Shown here: piece after piece, positions 8,673 through 18,554 of the stretch | Layout of the letters: each line of letters opens with the position of its first letter | Position numbering within the stretch: position 1 is the stretch's first letter | Source of the DNA: Azospirillum soli | Lineage (GTDB): Bacteria; Pseudomonadota; Alphaproteobacteria; Azospirillales; Azospirillaceae | DNA length: 64,000 bases | Assembly: GCF_017876165.1 (NCBI RefSeq) | Contig: NZ_JAGINQ010000003.1 | Coordinates: 310,001 to 374,000, forward strand | Direction: 5' to 3' | The notes under the pieces: generated by a model | What the model was told of the DNA's origin: nothing | Database searches by the model: none | What the model saw: only the letters and a program-made list of their open reading frames with translations | Made by a program: the position numbers and the translations under genes

Positions 8673-9878
8673 ATGACCCAAGGCATCTACCTCGACAACA
8701 ACGCCACGACCCGCGTCGATCCGGACGTGCTGGCGGAGATGCTGCCGCTGTTCACCGAACAGTTCGGCAACCCGTCCTCCATGCACGCCTTCGGCGCCGC
8801 CGTCGGCGGCAAGATCGAGTGGGCGCGCAAGCAGGTGCAGGCTCTGCTGGGCGCCGCCCACGACAGCGAGATCGTTTTCACCTCCGGCGGCACGGAAAGC
8901 GACAACACCGCGATCCTCTCGGCGCTGGAGGCCTACCCGAAGAAGAAGAGCATCGTCACCAGCGTGGTCGAGCACCCCGCCGTCCTGGCGCTGTGCGACT
9001 ATCTGGAGAAGAAGCGCGGCTACACCGTCCACCGCATCGGCGTGGACGGCAAGGGCAACCTGGATATCGACGCCTATAAGGCGGCCCTGACCGAGGACGT
9101 CGCCATCGTCTCCATCATGTGGGCCAACAACGAGACCGGGACGATCTTCCCGATCGAGGATCTCGCCAAGCTCGCCAAGGCCGTGGGCGCGGTGTTCCAC
9201 ACCGACGCGGTGCAGGCGGTCGGCAAGATCCCGATGAAGCTCGCCGACAGCGCCGTGGACATGCTGTCTCTGTCCGGCCACAAGCTGCACGCCCCCAAGG
9301 GCATCGGCGCGCTGTACGTAAAGCGCGGCCTGCGTTTCCGCCCGATGCTGCGCGGCGGCCACCAGGAGCGCTCGCGCCGCGCCGGCACGGAAAACGCGCC
9401 GGGCATCGTGGGTCTGGGCGCTGCGGCCCAGCTCGCCCTGCACCACATGGCCGACGAGAACACGCGGGTGAAGGCCCTGCGCGACAAGCTGGAGCAGGCG
9501 ATCCTCGCGGCGGTGCCCAACTGTTTCGTCACCGGCAACCCGGACAACCGGCTGCCCAACACCTGCAACGTGGCCTTCGAGTACATCGAGGGCGAGGCGA
9601 TCCTGCTGCTGCTGAACGAGCACGGCATCGCCGCGTCGTCGGGGTCGGCCTGCACCTCCGGTTCGCTGGAGCCCAGCCATGTGATGCGCGCCATGGGCGT
9701 GCCCTACACGGCGGCGCACGGCGCCACGCGCTTCTCCCTGTCGCGCGACACGACCGAGGCGGAGATCGACCGGGTGATCGAGGTGGTCCCCGGCATCATC
9801 GCCAAGCTGCGCTCGCTCTCGCCCTACTGGGCGCAGGAGGCGGGCAAGCCCAAGGAGTTCGCGCCCGTTTATTCGTAA
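8673..9878 (+). CDS. nifS: Cysteine desulfurase NifS
   Basis: NifS (401 residues) is a PLP enzyme that releases sulfur from cysteine for NifU. The cofactor lysine is Lys204 in SLSGHKLHAPKG and the active-site cysteine is Cys327 in SGSACTSGS, both in the expected places. The frame is open far upstream across nifU, but the family starts at MTQGIYLDNNATTR. The ATG at 8673 follows GGGGGGAG at 8655-8662. Gene order nifU-nifS-nifV is the classical one. Confidence 0.98.
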   Translation: MTQGIYLDNNATTRVDPDVLAEMLPLFTEQFGNPSSMHAFGAAVGGKIEWARKQVQALLGAAHDSEIVFTSGGTESDNTAILSALEAYPKKKSIVTSVVEHPAVLALCDYLEKKRGYTVHRIGVDGKGNLDIDAYKAALTEDVAIVSIMWANNETGTIFPIEDLAKLAKAVGAVFHTDAVQAVGKIPMKLADSAVDMLSLSGHKLHAPKGIGALYVKRGLRFRPMLRGGHQERSRRAGTENAPGIVGLGAAAQLALHHMADENTRVKALRDKLEQAILAAVPNCFVTGNPDNRLPNTCNVAFEYIEGEAILLLLNEHGIAASSGSACTSGSLEPSHVMRAMGVPYTAAHGATRFSLSRDTTEAEIDRVIEVVPGIIAKLRSLSPYWAQEAGKPKEFAPVYS

Positions 9879-10007
9879 CACCGAGATCGCAGGCCGGGCC
9901 GGGCCTTCGCCCCGGCAACCCGCCCGACGACACCCGCCGGACGAGGTTCCCCGGCCCGGTCTGCGACACCCCCCTTCCCTCTCCCACCGCTTCGAGGACG
10001 TGACAGA

Positions 10008-11135
10008 ATGCTGAGGGCTGGTTCGGCCATCATCAACGACACGACGCTGCGCGACGGGGAGCAGACGGCGGGCGTGGCCTTCACGCTCAACGAAAAGATC
10101 GCCATCGCCCGCGCGCTCGACGAGGCCGGCGTCCCGGAGCTGGAAATCGGCATCCCCGCCATGGGCGAGGAGGAGCGCGAGGGCATCCGCGCCGTTGCCT
10201 CGCTGGGGTTAAAGGCCCGGCTGATGGTGTGGTGCCGCATGCACGACACCGACCTGAAGGCGGCGCTGAGCTGCAACGTCGGCTTCGTCAACCTGTCGAT
10301 GCCGGTGTCCGACATCCACATCACCAAGAAGCTGAAGCGCTCCCGCGCCTGGGCCTTGTCGGAAATCGAACGCAAGGTGAAACAGGCCCGCGACCTCGGC
10401 CTTGAGGTCAGTCTGGGCGGCGAGGATTCGAGCCGCGCCGACATGGACTTCCTGCTGGCCGCCGCCACCGTGGCGCAGGAGGCCGGCGCGCGGCGCTTCC
10501 GCTTCGCCGACACGCTGGGCGTGCTCGACCCCTTCCAGACGCGCGCCTGCATCGAACGGCTGCGCAGCAACACCGATCTGGAAATCGAGATCCACGCACA
10601 CGACGATCTGGGCCTCGCCAACGCCAACTCGCTGGCCGCCGTGCTGGGCGGGGCGACGCACGTCAACACCACGGTCAACGGCCTCGGCGAGCGCGCCGGC
10701 AACGCGCCGCTGGAAGAGGTGGTGGTGTCGCTGAAGGTGCTCTACGGCCTCGACACGGGCGTGAACACCAGGGCGCTCGGGCCGATCTCCGACCTCGTGG
10801 AGCGGGCGTCCAACCGGCCGGTGGCCGTCAACAAGTCCATCGTCGGCGCTGCGGTCTTCACGCACGAGGCCGGCATCCATGTGGACGGCCTGCTGCGCGA
10901 CCGCGCCACCTACCAGAATTTCGACCCGGCCGATGTGGGGCGCGAACACCGCATCGTGCTGGGCAAGCATTCCGGCAGCGCGGCGGTGAAGATGGCCTAC
11001 GGCCAACTCGGCATGGACTGCGACGACGCGACGGCGCAGGCGGTGCTGCCGCAGGTCCGCGCGCTCGCCACCCGCGCCAAGCGCGCGCCGACGGCGGATG
11101 AGTTGGTCGCCTTCCACGCCGCAGCCCACCGCTAG
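10008..11135 (+). CDS. nifV: Homocitrate synthase NifV
   Basis: NifV (375 residues) condenses acetyl-CoA with 2-oxoglutarate to homocitrate, the organic ligand of FeMo-cofactor. It has the HMGL-like barrel signature ([16 protein letters not shown] near the start), the metal-binding [10 protein letters not shown] motif and NGLGERAGN. It lies 129 bases after nifS. That gap contains GC-rich imperfect repeats but no promoter I recognise, so the gene is probably read from the iscA-nifUS promoter. Confidence 0.97.
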   Translation: MLRAGSAIINDTTLRDGEQTAGVAFTLNEKIAIARALDEAGVPELEIGIPAMGEEEREGIRAVASLGLKARLMVWCRMHDTDLKAALSCNVGFVNLSMPVSDIHITKKLKRSRAWALSEIERKVKQARDLGLEVSLGGEDSSRADMDFLLAAATVAQEAGARRFRFADTLGVLDPFQTRACIERLRSNTDLEIEIHAHDDLGLANANSLAAVLGGATHVNTTVNGLGERAGNAPLEEVVVSLKVLYGLDTGVNTRALGPISDLVERASNRPVAVNKSIVGAAVFTHEAGIHVDGLLRDRATYQNFDPADVGREHRIVLGKHSGSAAVKMAYGQLGMDCDDATAQAVLPQVRALATRAKRAPTADELVAFHAAAHR

Positions 11136-11151
11136 AGTCCGGAGGATGCCC

Positions 11152-11964
11152 ATGGCCGCCATCGACGCTCGCTCGGAACTCGACATGAAGGCCCCCGGCC
11201 TCTGGCGGCTGGTCCGCGAGGATGTGGCCTGCATCTTCGACCGCGACCCGGCCGCGCGCAACACGCTGGACGTGCTGACCTGTTACCCCGGCATCCATGC
11301 GCTGATCGTCTATCGCCTTGCCAACGCCGCGTGGCAGCGGGGCCTGCGCTGGCCGGCACGCTTCCTGTCTTACTTGGCGCGCGGCGTCACCAACATCGAC
11401 ATCCATCCCGGCGCCACCATCGGCCGCCGCTTCTTCATCGACCACGGCGCCTGCGTGGTGATCGGCGAAACGGCGGAAGTCGGCGACGACGTGACGATCT
11501 ATCACGGGGTGACGCTCGGCGGCACCTCCTGGACCAAGGGCAAGCGCCACCCGACGCTGAAGGACGGCGTTCTGGTCGGGGCCGGGGCCAAGATCCTGGG
11601 CCCGATCACGGTCGGCGCCGGCTGCCGCGTCGGCGCCAACTCGGTCGTTACCAAGGACGTGCCGGACGGCATGACGGTGGTCGGCATCCCCGGCCGCGTC
11701 GTCCGGCCCGACACGCAGCGCCGTCTGGCCGCGCACGGCATCGACCTGGACCACCATCTGATGCCGGACCCGGTCGGCAAGGCGATTTCCTGCCTGATCG
11801 ACCACATCAACCGCATCGAGGCGCGGCTGGAGGCGCACGCCGCCGAAGAGGCCGCGCGCCCCCTCACCCCGCTCGGCAGGATCGCGCTGGACGGCGTTTC
11901 CTGCGACGCCTGCGGCAACATCTGCGACCAGGAACACACCTCTTGCACAGGAGCCCTGACATGA
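11152..11964 (+). CDS. cysE: Serine O-acetyltransferase, nif-linked
   Basis: This 270-residue enzyme makes O-acetylserine for cysteine synthesis; the nif-linked copy (also called NifP) raises cysteine supply for NifS. It has the SAT helical N-terminus and a left-handed hexapeptide-repeat domain ([11 protein letters not shown] to VGIPGRVV, about 80-190). The end is unusual: the last 20 residues include CDACGNIC and a further Cys, four cysteines in a compact tail. GGAGG at 11141-11145 favours the ATG at 11152 over that at 11146. The stop codon overlaps the nifW start (ATGA). Confidence 0.95.
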   Translation: MAAIDARSELDMKAPGLWRLVREDVACIFDRDPAARNTLDVLTCYPGIHALIVYRLANAAWQRGLRWPARFLSYLARGVTNIDIHPGATIGRRFFIDHGACVVIGETAEVGDDVTIYHGVTLGGTSWTKGKRHPTLKDGVLVGAGAKILGPITVGAGCRVGANSVVTKDVPDGMTVVGIPGRVVRPDTQRRLAAHGIDLDHHLMPDPVGKAISCLIDHINRIEARLEAHAAEEAARPLTPLGRIALDGVSCDACGNICDQEHTSCTGALT

Positions 11965-12290
11965 GCTTCAAGGACGATCTGGACGATCTGGAGACTGCCG
12001 AGGACTTCCTGCGCTTTCTCGGCGTCCGCTACGAGCAGCGCGTGGTCAACGTGAACCGCCTGCACATCCTGCAGCGCTTCCACGACTATCTGGCCGCCGA
12101 CACCGGCCTGGAGTCCCTGGACGACGAAGGCATGGCGGCCCGCTACCAAACCCATCTGGAGCGCGCCTATCAGGACTTCGTCGTGTCCAACGCCATCGCG
12201 GAGAAGACCTTCAAGGTCCACAAGGACGAGGCGCGCCGGATGGCCGACCGCTTCGTGCCGCTGGACGCGCTGCTCACCCCGACCGCGTGA
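11961..12290 (+). CDS. nifW: Nitrogenase stabilising/protective protein NifW
   Basis: NifW (109 residues) associates with the MoFe protein and is thought to help its maturation or protect it from oxygen. The family pattern is visible in [18 protein letters not shown] and the C-terminal AEKTFKVHK. Its ATG overlaps the cysE stop as ATGA, so translation is coupled. Its 3' end overlaps by 17 bases with the convergent TPR/glycosyltransferase-like gene on the other strand. Confidence 0.95.
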   Translation: MSFKDDLDDLETAEDFLRFLGVRYEQRVVNVNRLHILQRFHDYLAADTGLESLDDEGMAARYQTHLERAYQDFVVSNAIAEKTFKVHKDEARRMADRFVPLDALLTPTA

Positions 12291-14004
12291 CGAGTCCGCG
12301 CAGCTCGGCCGCCACGCGGTCGAGCACCGGCTGCCAGTCGTCCAGCCGGTCCTGGCGGAACACGCGGGCGGTCGGGTACCAGGGGCTGTCCTCGCGCCCG
12401 ATGATCCAGCGCCAGCACCCGTCGAAGCGGGACAGCACCCACACCGGCACGCCCAGCGCGCCGGCCAGATGCGCCACCGCCGTATCGACGCTGATGACGA
12501 GGTCGAGCCGGCGCACCAGCGCCGCCGTGTCGGCGAAATCCGCCGCCTGATCCATCACGTCCAGAATGCGCCCCGCGAAGGGAGCCTGACGCGCCTGTTC
12601 GGCGGCGGTACCTTTTTGCAGACTGACGAGGCGCAGACCGGGGATCTCCAGCAGCGGCGCGAAGCCGGCCAGCGGGATGCTGCGGCGCTTGTCCGCGCGG
12701 CTCCAGCGCGCGTCGGCCACGTGCGGATCCCCCGCCCAGACCAGCCCCACCGTCAGCGCCCCCTCGCCCGCCGGCCACAAATCAGCGAAGCGGTCTTCAC
12801 CGGCGGCGGTGCCGTCCAGGTAAGGCACCTCGGCCGGAACGGTGGCGAGCGACGTGCCGAACAGCGCCGGCAGGCTCATCAACGGACAGAACAGGTCGAA
12901 GTCGGTTGCCCCGCCCAGCGGGTGCACCTCGGCGATGCCCTCCACGCGGGCGAACAGGCGGGTCAGCGCCGGCAGGCATTCCACCACCACCCGGCCGCCG
13001 GCCTGCGCGACCATCGACGCGTAACGGATGAACTGGATGGCGTCGCCATGCCCTTGCTCCCCATAGAGCAGGACGGTGCGTCCCTCCAGCGGCTCCCCGC
13101 GCCACCAGGGTCGACCCCGCTCGGGAATGGTCACGCCGCATTGGAAGCGCGCCTCGAAGGCCGGCCAGCCGTCCTCATATTGCCCGGTGATCAGCAGCGC
13201 GTGGGACAGGTTGTAGCGGACATCCGCATTCCCAGGATCGAGCCGCGCCGCCCGCCGGTAGGCCGCAACGGAATCGCCGTGCCGATCCAGGTCGCCCAGC
13301 GTGACGCCCAGGTTGAACCAGGGCGTCGCCTCGCCCGGCGCCACGGCCAGCGCCGCCCGGTACAGCCCCACCGCCTCGTCAAACCGGCCGGACGACTTCA
13401 CCGCGTTGGCAAGAGCGAGGCGCGCCGTCGCGTGCTCCGGCTGCGCCAATAGGAGGGCTCGGAACACCGTCTCCGCCGACGCGGGATCACGGGCGGCCAG
13501 ATGCAGCCCGCCGAGCAGCAGCGCGATCTGCCCGTCGCGCGGGTCCAGCGCGGCGGCGCGCCGCATCGGCGCGAGGGCTTCGGCAACCCGGCCGGTATCG
13601 CGCATGGCCAGCGCCAGATTGCCCCAGGCCGTCTCGTCGTCCGGACGCACGGTCAGGGCGGCGCGGTAACAGGTCACGGCCAAGGCGGGGTGTCCAAGAT
13701 CGTACAAGGCGTCGCCGGCCGCGCGCAGACCGGCCGCCACGGCGGGCCAGTCGCCGCGCGTCGCCTTCGCCAGATTGCCGCGATAGGCGGCCGAGGCCGG
13801 GTTGAGCGCGGCGGCCTGTGCGATCAACGTGATCGCCTCGCGCACCTGCCCGCCCTGCGCCCGAACCACGCCCAGCAGATGCAGCGCGTCGGCGTGCAGC
13901 GGTTCGGCCGCCAGGATGCGGGAATAGGCGTCGGCCGCCCCGGCCAACTGGCCGGACTGGTGCAGACGGACGGCGTCGGAGAGGAGATCGGCGGTGGCGG
14001 ACAT
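12274..14004 (-). CDS. TPR protein with glycosyltransferase-like C-terminal domain
   Basis: This 576-residue protein has about nine TPR units (roughly 1-310, with repeated 34-residue patterns such as DPGNADVRYNLSHALLITG). They are followed by a GT-B/family-9-like domain containing LYGEQGHGDAIQFIRY and, near the C-terminus, VDTAVAHLAGALGVPVWVL. Proteins of this layout are common in alphaproteobacteria, and some glycosylate surface structures; the substrate here is unknown. The frame allows 30 more residues upstream, but they look like non-coding sequence. I prefer the ATG at 14004, although its ribosome site is weak. Its last 17 bases overlap nifW in convergent orientation. Confidence 0.82.
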   Translation of the reverse strand: MSATADLLSDAVRLHQSGQLAGAADAYSRILAAEPLHADALHLLGVVRAQGGQVREAITLIAQAAALNPASAAYRGNLAKATRGDWPAVAAGLRAAGDALYDLGHPALAVTCYRAALTVRPDDETAWGNLALAMRDTGRVAEALAPMRRAAALDPRDGQIALLLGGLHLAARDPASAETVFRALLLAQPEHATARLALANAVKSSGRFDEAVGLYRAALAVAPGEATPWFNLGVTLGDLDRHGDSVAAYRRAARLDPGNADVRYNLSHALLITGQYEDGWPAFEARFQCGVTIPERGRPWWRGEPLEGRTVLLYGEQGHGDAIQFIRYASMVAQAGGRVVVECLPALTRLFARVEGIAEVHPLGGATDFDLFCPLMSLPALFGTSLATVPAEVPYLDGTAAGEDRFADLWPAGEGALTVGLVWAGDPHVADARWSRADKRRSIPLAGFAPLLEIPGLRLVSLQKGTAAEQARQAPFAGRILDVMDQAADFADTAALVRRLDLVISVDTAVAHLAGALGVPVWVLSRFDGCWRWIIGREDSPWYPTARVFRQDRLDDWQPVLDRVAAELRGLVTRSG

Positions 14005-14050
14005 CGTGGCGGGGAGCTTACACGCCGCGCGGCGGCGCGGCCACAACCGC

Positions 14051-14093
14051 TGTTGCGAAGCCGACATCGGAGCGGATTGTCGTCTTTGCGACA
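14051..14093 (+). promoter_or_regulatory. Two NifA upstream activator sites for fixABCX
   Basis: Exact TGT-N10-ACA motifs lie at 14051-14066 and 14078-14093, 27 bases apart start to start, which closely matches the 28-base spacing upstream of nifE. They are 60-100 bases upstream of the sigma-54 promoter and 47 bases or more upstream of the divergent gene at 14004. Confidence 0.88.
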
Positions 14094-14151
14094 ATGTCGG
14101 GGCAGCGCCTTACCCAAGCGTTTTCAACGGTCTAACGCAGTTGCGAACGGA

Positions 14152-14167
14152 TGGCACGGCGCTTGCT
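14152..14167 (+). promoter_or_regulatory. Sigma-54 promoter of fixABCX
   Basis: TGGCACGGCGCTTGCT is a near-perfect -24/-12 promoter with GG at 14153-14154 and GC at 14165-14166, separated by 10 bases. The predicted transcription start is near 14177, about 42 bases before fixA. Confidence 0.94.
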
Positions 14168-14218
14168 GTTCTGGCCATCGCCGCTCCGGGACGGGCGGCC
14201 GACAGCAAGGAGACCGGG

Positions 14219-15070
14219 ATGCACATCGTTGTCTGTATCAAGCAGGTGCCCGACAGCGCCCAGATTCGCATCCACCCCGTGACGAACACGATCATGCGGC
14301 AAGGCGTCCCGGCCATCATCAACCCCTTCGACCTCTTCTCGCTGGAAGAGGCTCTGCGGATCAAGGACAAGGTCGGCGCGCGCGTCACGGTCCTGACCAT
14401 GGGACCGCCGATGGCCGAAACGTCGCTGCGCAAGGCGCTGTCGCTGGGTGCCGACGATGCGGTTCTGCTGACCGACCGCAAGTTCGCGGGGTCGGACACG
14501 CTGGCGACCTCCTACGCGCTGACCTCCGCCATCCTGAAGCTGTCGGAGGAGGATCCGGTCGATCTGGTCTTCTGCGGCAAACAGACCGTGGACGGCGACA
14601 CCGCGCAGGTCGGCCCGGGCATCGCCACGCGGCTGGGCTTCCAGCAGCTGACCTACATCACGAAGATCGAGGACCTGAACCTCGATGCCAAGGAAATCGT
14701 GGTGCAGCGCCGCGCCGAAGGCGGCGTGCAGGTGCTGAAGACCAAGCTGCCCTGCATGATCACGATGCTGGAAGGCACGAACACCATCCGCTTCGGCAAG
14801 ATGGACGACATGTTCCGCGCCGCCCGCTACCCGCTGAAGACCTGGAGCAAGGACACCACCGGCGCCGAGGAGACCAAGGTCGGCCTCAAGGGCTCGCCGA
14901 CCGTCGTGTCGAAGGTCTTCGTGCCCAAGCCGCTGGCCCAGAAGGCTACGATGATCGAGGCCGAGGGCGGCAGCCCGGAGGCGCTGGCCTCGGCCGCCGT
15001 CGAGGCCATCTTCGGCGCCCAGCCCAAGCTCGCCGACGATCTGCTCGCCCGCGCCGCGGCCGGGCTGTGA
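14219..15070 (+). CDS. fixA: Electron-bifurcating complex subunit FixA (ETF beta-like)
   Basis: FixA (283 residues) is the ETF-beta-like half of the FixAB flavoprotein. FixABCX takes electrons from NADH and bifurcates them to quinone and to ferredoxin or flavodoxin for nitrogenase. The family start [15 protein letters not shown] and the [16 protein letters not shown] motif are clear. The ATG at 14219 follows AAGGAGA (14207-14213). The open frame upstream crosses the promoter and is not coding. It heads a four-gene operon. Confidence 0.97.
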   Translation: MHIVVCIKQVPDSAQIRIHPVTNTIMRQGVPAIINPFDLFSLEEALRIKDKVGARVTVLTMGPPMAETSLRKALSLGADDAVLLTDRKFAGSDTLATSYALTSAILKLSEEDPVDLVFCGKQTVDGDTAQVGPGIATRLGFQQLTYITKIEDLNLDAKEIVVQRRAEGGVQVLKTKLPCMITMLEGTNTIRFGKMDDMFRAARYPLKTWSKDTTGAEETKVGLKGSPTVVSKVFVPKPLAQKATMIEAEGGSPEALASAAVEAIFGAQPKLADDLLARAAAGL

Positions 15071-15125
15071 CGCGCGCTCATTCCCCGATCTTTCGCCCCA
15101 AGATTTCTCGCCGGAGTATCCGCCG

Positions 15126-16205
15126 ATGAGCGAACCAAGCAAGCCGCAGGGACGCAAGTTCCAGCTTCCCGAACACCTGAAGGTCTACAAGGACGTGTGG
15201 GTGATCGTGGAGCAGGAGCGCGGCATCGTCCATTCCGTGTCGCTGGAGCTTCTGGGCGAGGCCCGCAAGCTGGCCGACAAGCTGGGCGTCGAGGTCGGCG
15301 CCGTGGTGCTGGGCGCGGAAGGGCCGGACCTGAACCGCATCTGCGCCGACAGCTTCTCCTATGGCGCGGACATCGTCTACAAGGTCACCGACCCGGTCCT
15401 GTCCGATTACCGCACCGACCCGTACTGCCGGGTGATGACCGACGTGGTCAACGCCTACAAGCCGGAAATCGTGCTGCTGGGCGCCACCACGCTGGGCCGC
15501 GACTTGGCGGGCGCCATCGCCACCACGCTGGCGACCGGCCTGACGGCGGATTGCACGGAACTCGACATCTACATGGACAACCGCTCGCTGGCGGCCACGC
15601 GCCCGACCTTCGGCGGAACGCTTCTCTGCACCATCCAGACGCTGGCCTACCGCCCGCAGATGGCCACCGTCCGCCCCCGCGTGATGTCCATGCCGGAACG
15701 CGACGACAGCCGCGTCGGTCGCATCGTCGAGGTGTTCCCGCAGCTGCGCGAAGACGACGTCGTCACGAAGGTGCTGAACTTCATCGCCGACCGCGAGCAG
15801 AACGAGGCGCAGCTGGCCTTCGCCGACATCATCGTCGCGGCCGGCAAGGGGTTGGGTAAGCCGGAGAACCTGAAGCTGGCCTTCGACCTTGCCAAGGTGC
15901 TGGGCGCCGAGGTGGGCGTGACGCGCCCGCTGGTGCAGGCCGGCTGGACCACCTTCGACCGTCAGGTCGGGCAGACCGGCAAGACCGTGCGCCCGAAGCT
16001 GTACATCGCCGCCGGCATCTCCGGCGCCATCCAGCATCGCGTCGGCATGGAAAAGTCCGACCTGATCCTGGCGATCAACACCGACCCGAACGCGCCGATC
16101 TTTGACTTCGCCCACCAGGGCCTGGTCGGCGACGCGCTGACGATCCTGCCAGCCCTGACCGACGCCTTCTCCCGGCGCCTGTCGGTCAACCGGCTGGCCG
16201 GCTGA
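15126..16205 (+). CDS. fixB: Electron-bifurcating complex subunit FixB (ETF alpha-like)
   Basis: FixB (359 residues) is the ETF-alpha-like subunit. Its C-terminal FAD domain carries the expected motifs [20 protein letters not shown] and [11 protein letters not shown]. The N-terminal part has an ETF-type fold starting at [10 protein letters not shown]. It has the usual length. The gene lies 55 bases after fixA and 28 bases before fixC. Confidence 0.97.
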   Translation: MSEPSKPQGRKFQLPEHLKVYKDVWVIVEQERGIVHSVSLELLGEARKLADKLGVEVGAVVLGAEGPDLNRICADSFSYGADIVYKVTDPVLSDYRTDPYCRVMTDVVNAYKPEIVLLGATTLGRDLAGAIATTLATGLTADCTELDIYMDNRSLAATRPTFGGTLLCTIQTLAYRPQMATVRPRVMSMPERDDSRVGRIVEVFPQLREDDVVTKVLNFIADREQNEAQLAFADIIVAAGKGLGKPENLKLAFDLAKVLGAEVGVTRPLVQAGWTTFDRQVGQTGKTVRPKLYIAAGISGAIQHRVGMEKSDLILAINTDPNAPIFDFAHQGLVGDALTILPALTDAFSRRLSVNRLAG

Positions 16206-16233
16206 TATCCGGACGATAAGGAGCCCTAAGGAC

Positions 16234-17535
16234 ATGGTCGAAAAGTTCGACGCCATCGTCATCGGTGCCGGCCCGTCCGGCAACGCGGCGACCTACACGC
16301 TGGCCAAGCAGGGCCTCAACGTTCTCCAGTTGGAGCGCGGCGAGTATCCCGGCGCCAAGAACGTCCAGGGCGGCATCATGTACGCCGCCGAGCTGGAGAA
16401 GATCATCCCGGACTTCCGGGACGACTGCCCGACCGAGCGCCACATCATCGAACAGCGCATCTGGCTGCTGGGCGACGACAACTACATCGGCACCAACTAC
16501 CGGTCCGAAGCCTTCAACACCGACGCGCCGAACCGCTACACCATCATCCGCGCCAACATCGACAAGTGGTTCTCCGAAAAGATCCGCGAGGCCGGCGGCC
16601 TCCAGATCTGCGAGACCACGGTCACGGAGCTGATCCGCGACGCGTCGGGCAAGGTGATCGGCGTGCGCACCGACCGCGAGGGCGGGGAGATCCACGCCGA
16701 CGTGGTCATCATGGCCGACGGCGTGAACGCCCTGCTCGCCCGCCGCGCCGGCTATCAGGAGGAACTGGAGCCGCAGAACGTGGCGCTGGCGGTCAAGGAA
16801 ATCCTGTTCATCGATCCCCAGCTGATCCAGCAGCGCTTCGGCCTGAAGGGCGACGAGGGCGTGGTCATCGAGATCATGGGCAAGGTGACCAAGGGCATGG
16901 TCGGCACGGCGTTCCTGTACACCAACAAGGAATCGCTGACGATCGGCATCGGCTGTCTGATCTCCGACTTCAAGCACGGCAGCTGCCCGCCGTACAAGAT
17001 GCTGGAGGATCTGAAGAACCACCCCGTCATCAAGCCGCTGATCGAAGGCGCGGAGATGAAGGAATACGCCGCCCACATGATCCCGGAAGGCGGCTACAAG
17101 GCGGTTCCGCAGCTCTACGGCGACGGCTGGATGGTGGTCGGCGACGCCGCGCACTTCAACAACGCCGCGCACCGCGAGGGTTCCAACCTTGCCATGGCCT
17201 CGGGCCGCATGGCGGCGGAGACCGTCATCGAGCTGAAGCAGGCCGGCAAGGCGTACACCGCCTCCAACCTTTCGGCTTACAAGAAGAAGCTCGACGACAG
17301 CTTCATCATGAAGGACCTCAGGAAGTACCGGAACCTGCCGGGGATCATGCACGAGAACAAGCAGTTCTTCGGCGCCTACCCCGACACCATCACGGCCGCC
17401 GCGCACAACTGGTTCACGGTGGACAGCGTGGACAAGAAGACGAAGGAGAAGGAGATCATGAAGTCCTTCGTCAAGAAGCGCTCGGTCTTCGGGCTGGTCG
17501 GTGACGCAATCAAGCTGGTGAGGGCCGTGCGATGA
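16234..17535 (+). CDS. fixC: FixC flavoprotein (ETF-quinone oxidoreductase-like)
   Basis: FixC (433 residues) carries electrons from FixAB to the quinone pool at the membrane. The N-terminal FAD-binding motif is VIGAGPSGNAATYTLAKQG, followed by the acidic end of beta-2 (LQLERGE). Further conserved parts are DGVNALLARRAG and VVGDAAHFNNAAHREG, which contacts the flavin. Length is typical. An AAGGAGCCCT site precedes the ATG. Its stop overlaps the fixX start codon. Confidence 0.97.
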   Translation: MVEKFDAIVIGAGPSGNAATYTLAKQGLNVLQLERGEYPGAKNVQGGIMYAAELEKIIPDFRDDCPTERHIIEQRIWLLGDDNYIGTNYRSEAFNTDAPNRYTIIRANIDKWFSEKIREAGGLQICETTVTELIRDASGKVIGVRTDREGGEIHADVVIMADGVNALLARRAGYQEELEPQNVALAVKEILFIDPQLIQQRFGLKGDEGVVIEIMGKVTKGMVGTAFLYTNKESLTIGIGCLISDFKHGSCPPYKMLEDLKNHPVIKPLIEGAEMKEYAAHMIPEGGYKAVPQLYGDGWMVVGDAAHFNNAAHREGSNLAMASGRMAAETVIELKQAGKAYTASNLSAYKKKLDDSFIMKDLRKYRNLPGIMHENKQFFGAYPDTITAAAHNWFTVDSVDKKTKEKEIMKSFVKKRSVFGLVGDAIKLVRAVR

Positions 17536-17825
17536 GCATCATGGTCAAGGTCGAAGAGAAGCTCTACCAGAACCGCTACATCGTCGATGAAAACCACCCA
17601 CACATCCGCATCAAGAGCGAGGCGGAGTGCAAGACCTGCGAGACGCAGGCCTGCACCTTCTGCTGCCCGGCGGCCTGCTATTCGAAGAACGAGGCGGGCA
17701 CCGTGACGCTGGCCACCGACGGCTGCCTGGAATGCGGCACCTGCCGCGTGATCTGCCAGGACAAGGAAAATATTCAGTGGGACTACCCGCGCGGCGGCTA
17801 CGGCATCAGTTATAAGTTCGGCTGA
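17532..17825 (+). CDS. fixX: Ferredoxin-like protein FixX
   Basis: FixX (97 residues) is the ferredoxin-like partner of FixC. Cysteines are arranged as CKTCETQACTFCCPAACY in the first half and CLECGTCRVIC in the second, as in the family. It overlaps fixC by the ATGA arrangement and ends the operon. A strong terminator follows about 80 bases downstream. Confidence 0.96.
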   Translation: MSIMVKVEEKLYQNRYIVDENHPHIRIKSEAECKTCETQACTFCCPAACYSKNEAGTVTLATDGCLECGTCRVICQDKENIQWDYPRGGYGISYKFG

Positions 17826-17907
17826 GGACCGGCCCCTGGGCCTAGGCGCGCCTCAAGGCGTTCGCCCGGGCTCCGGTCGGGTCCCTCTCCTATCCGCCAA
17901 GACTAGG

Positions 17908-17943
17908 GCCCCTCTCCCGCCGCGTTCGGGGGAGGGGCTTTTT
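17908..17943 (+). terminator. Rho-independent terminator after fixX
   Basis: GCCCCTCTCCC (17908-17918) pairs with GGGGAGGGGC (17929-17938) around a short loop, followed by five T residues. It closes the fixABCX operon. Confidence 0.88.
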
Positions 17944-18062
17944 CATGACACCGGATTGGCTGCCGTGATGGCCACCGCGATGGCCGCGGGGCTGACGGTT
18001 GGCGAACTCGCCTGTTGTACTCATATCTCGTGCAGCGATGCCCCGAAGTGAGGAGACAGGCG

Positions 18063-18362
18063 ATGCACCTTCGTGTCTGTTTCGAAAACATGAAATCGGT
18101 CAACGTCAACGACGCGGCCATGATGCGGCATTACGCGGAAAGCTATCTGTCCGACTTTCGCCCGGAATGGGCCGGCTTCATCATGCTGCCCCAGGACGAA
18201 ACCCGCCGCGCGACCATGGAGCCGGCTTGGCAGATGCTGATCCGCAACGCAACGCCCGACACGGAACGGCAGTTGCTCGACTACGTCCGGCGCAACCCGA
18301 TGGCGGCCTATCACGTGCATGTCTACCGCAAGGATGTCGGCAACGAGGTGAAGGTTCACTGA
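18063..18362 (+). CDS. Hypothetical protein downstream of fixX
   Basis: This is a 99-residue soluble protein that I do not recognise. It has an even, folded-looking composition with several Met and Trp, no signal peptide, no membrane segment and no known motif; the C-terminus is DVGNEVKVH. AGGAG at 18050-18054 supports the ATG at 18063, although the frame opens at 18015. Codon use matches its neighbours. It is separated from fixX by the terminator, so it probably has its own promoter. I could not find GG-N10-GC sites in front of it. Confidence 0.7.
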   Translation: MHLRVCFENMKSVNVNDAAMMRHYAESYLSDFRPEWAGFIMLPQDETRRATMEPAWQMLIRNATPDTERQLLDYVRRNPMAAYHVHVYRKDVGNEVKVH

Positions 18363-18388
18363 GGGCCGCATCCCGCCAGTCCGTTGCA

Positions 18389-18421
18389 CACCCGCCGGGC
18401 GAGGCGCTCGCCCGGCGGGTG
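18389..18421. repeat. Perfect 15-bp inverted repeat
   Basis: CACCCGCCGGGCGAG at 18389-18403 is followed by GCG and its exact reverse complement at 18407-18421. It lies just after the hypothetical gene. There is no T tract directly after it (the nearest T run is at about 18446), so it is either a terminator of low efficiency or an mRNA-stabilising hairpin. Confidence 0.8.
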
Positions 18422-18554
18422 CCGTCATAGGCTTTAGCCATAGATTTTTTACGGCTTTTTCAGGACATTCGATCTATCCTCGCACCCCAAGGTTCGCGGC
18501 GAAGCGGCCAATGCCGCCGTTTCAGACTGGTCCGCGCTTTCGACGGGGGATGCG

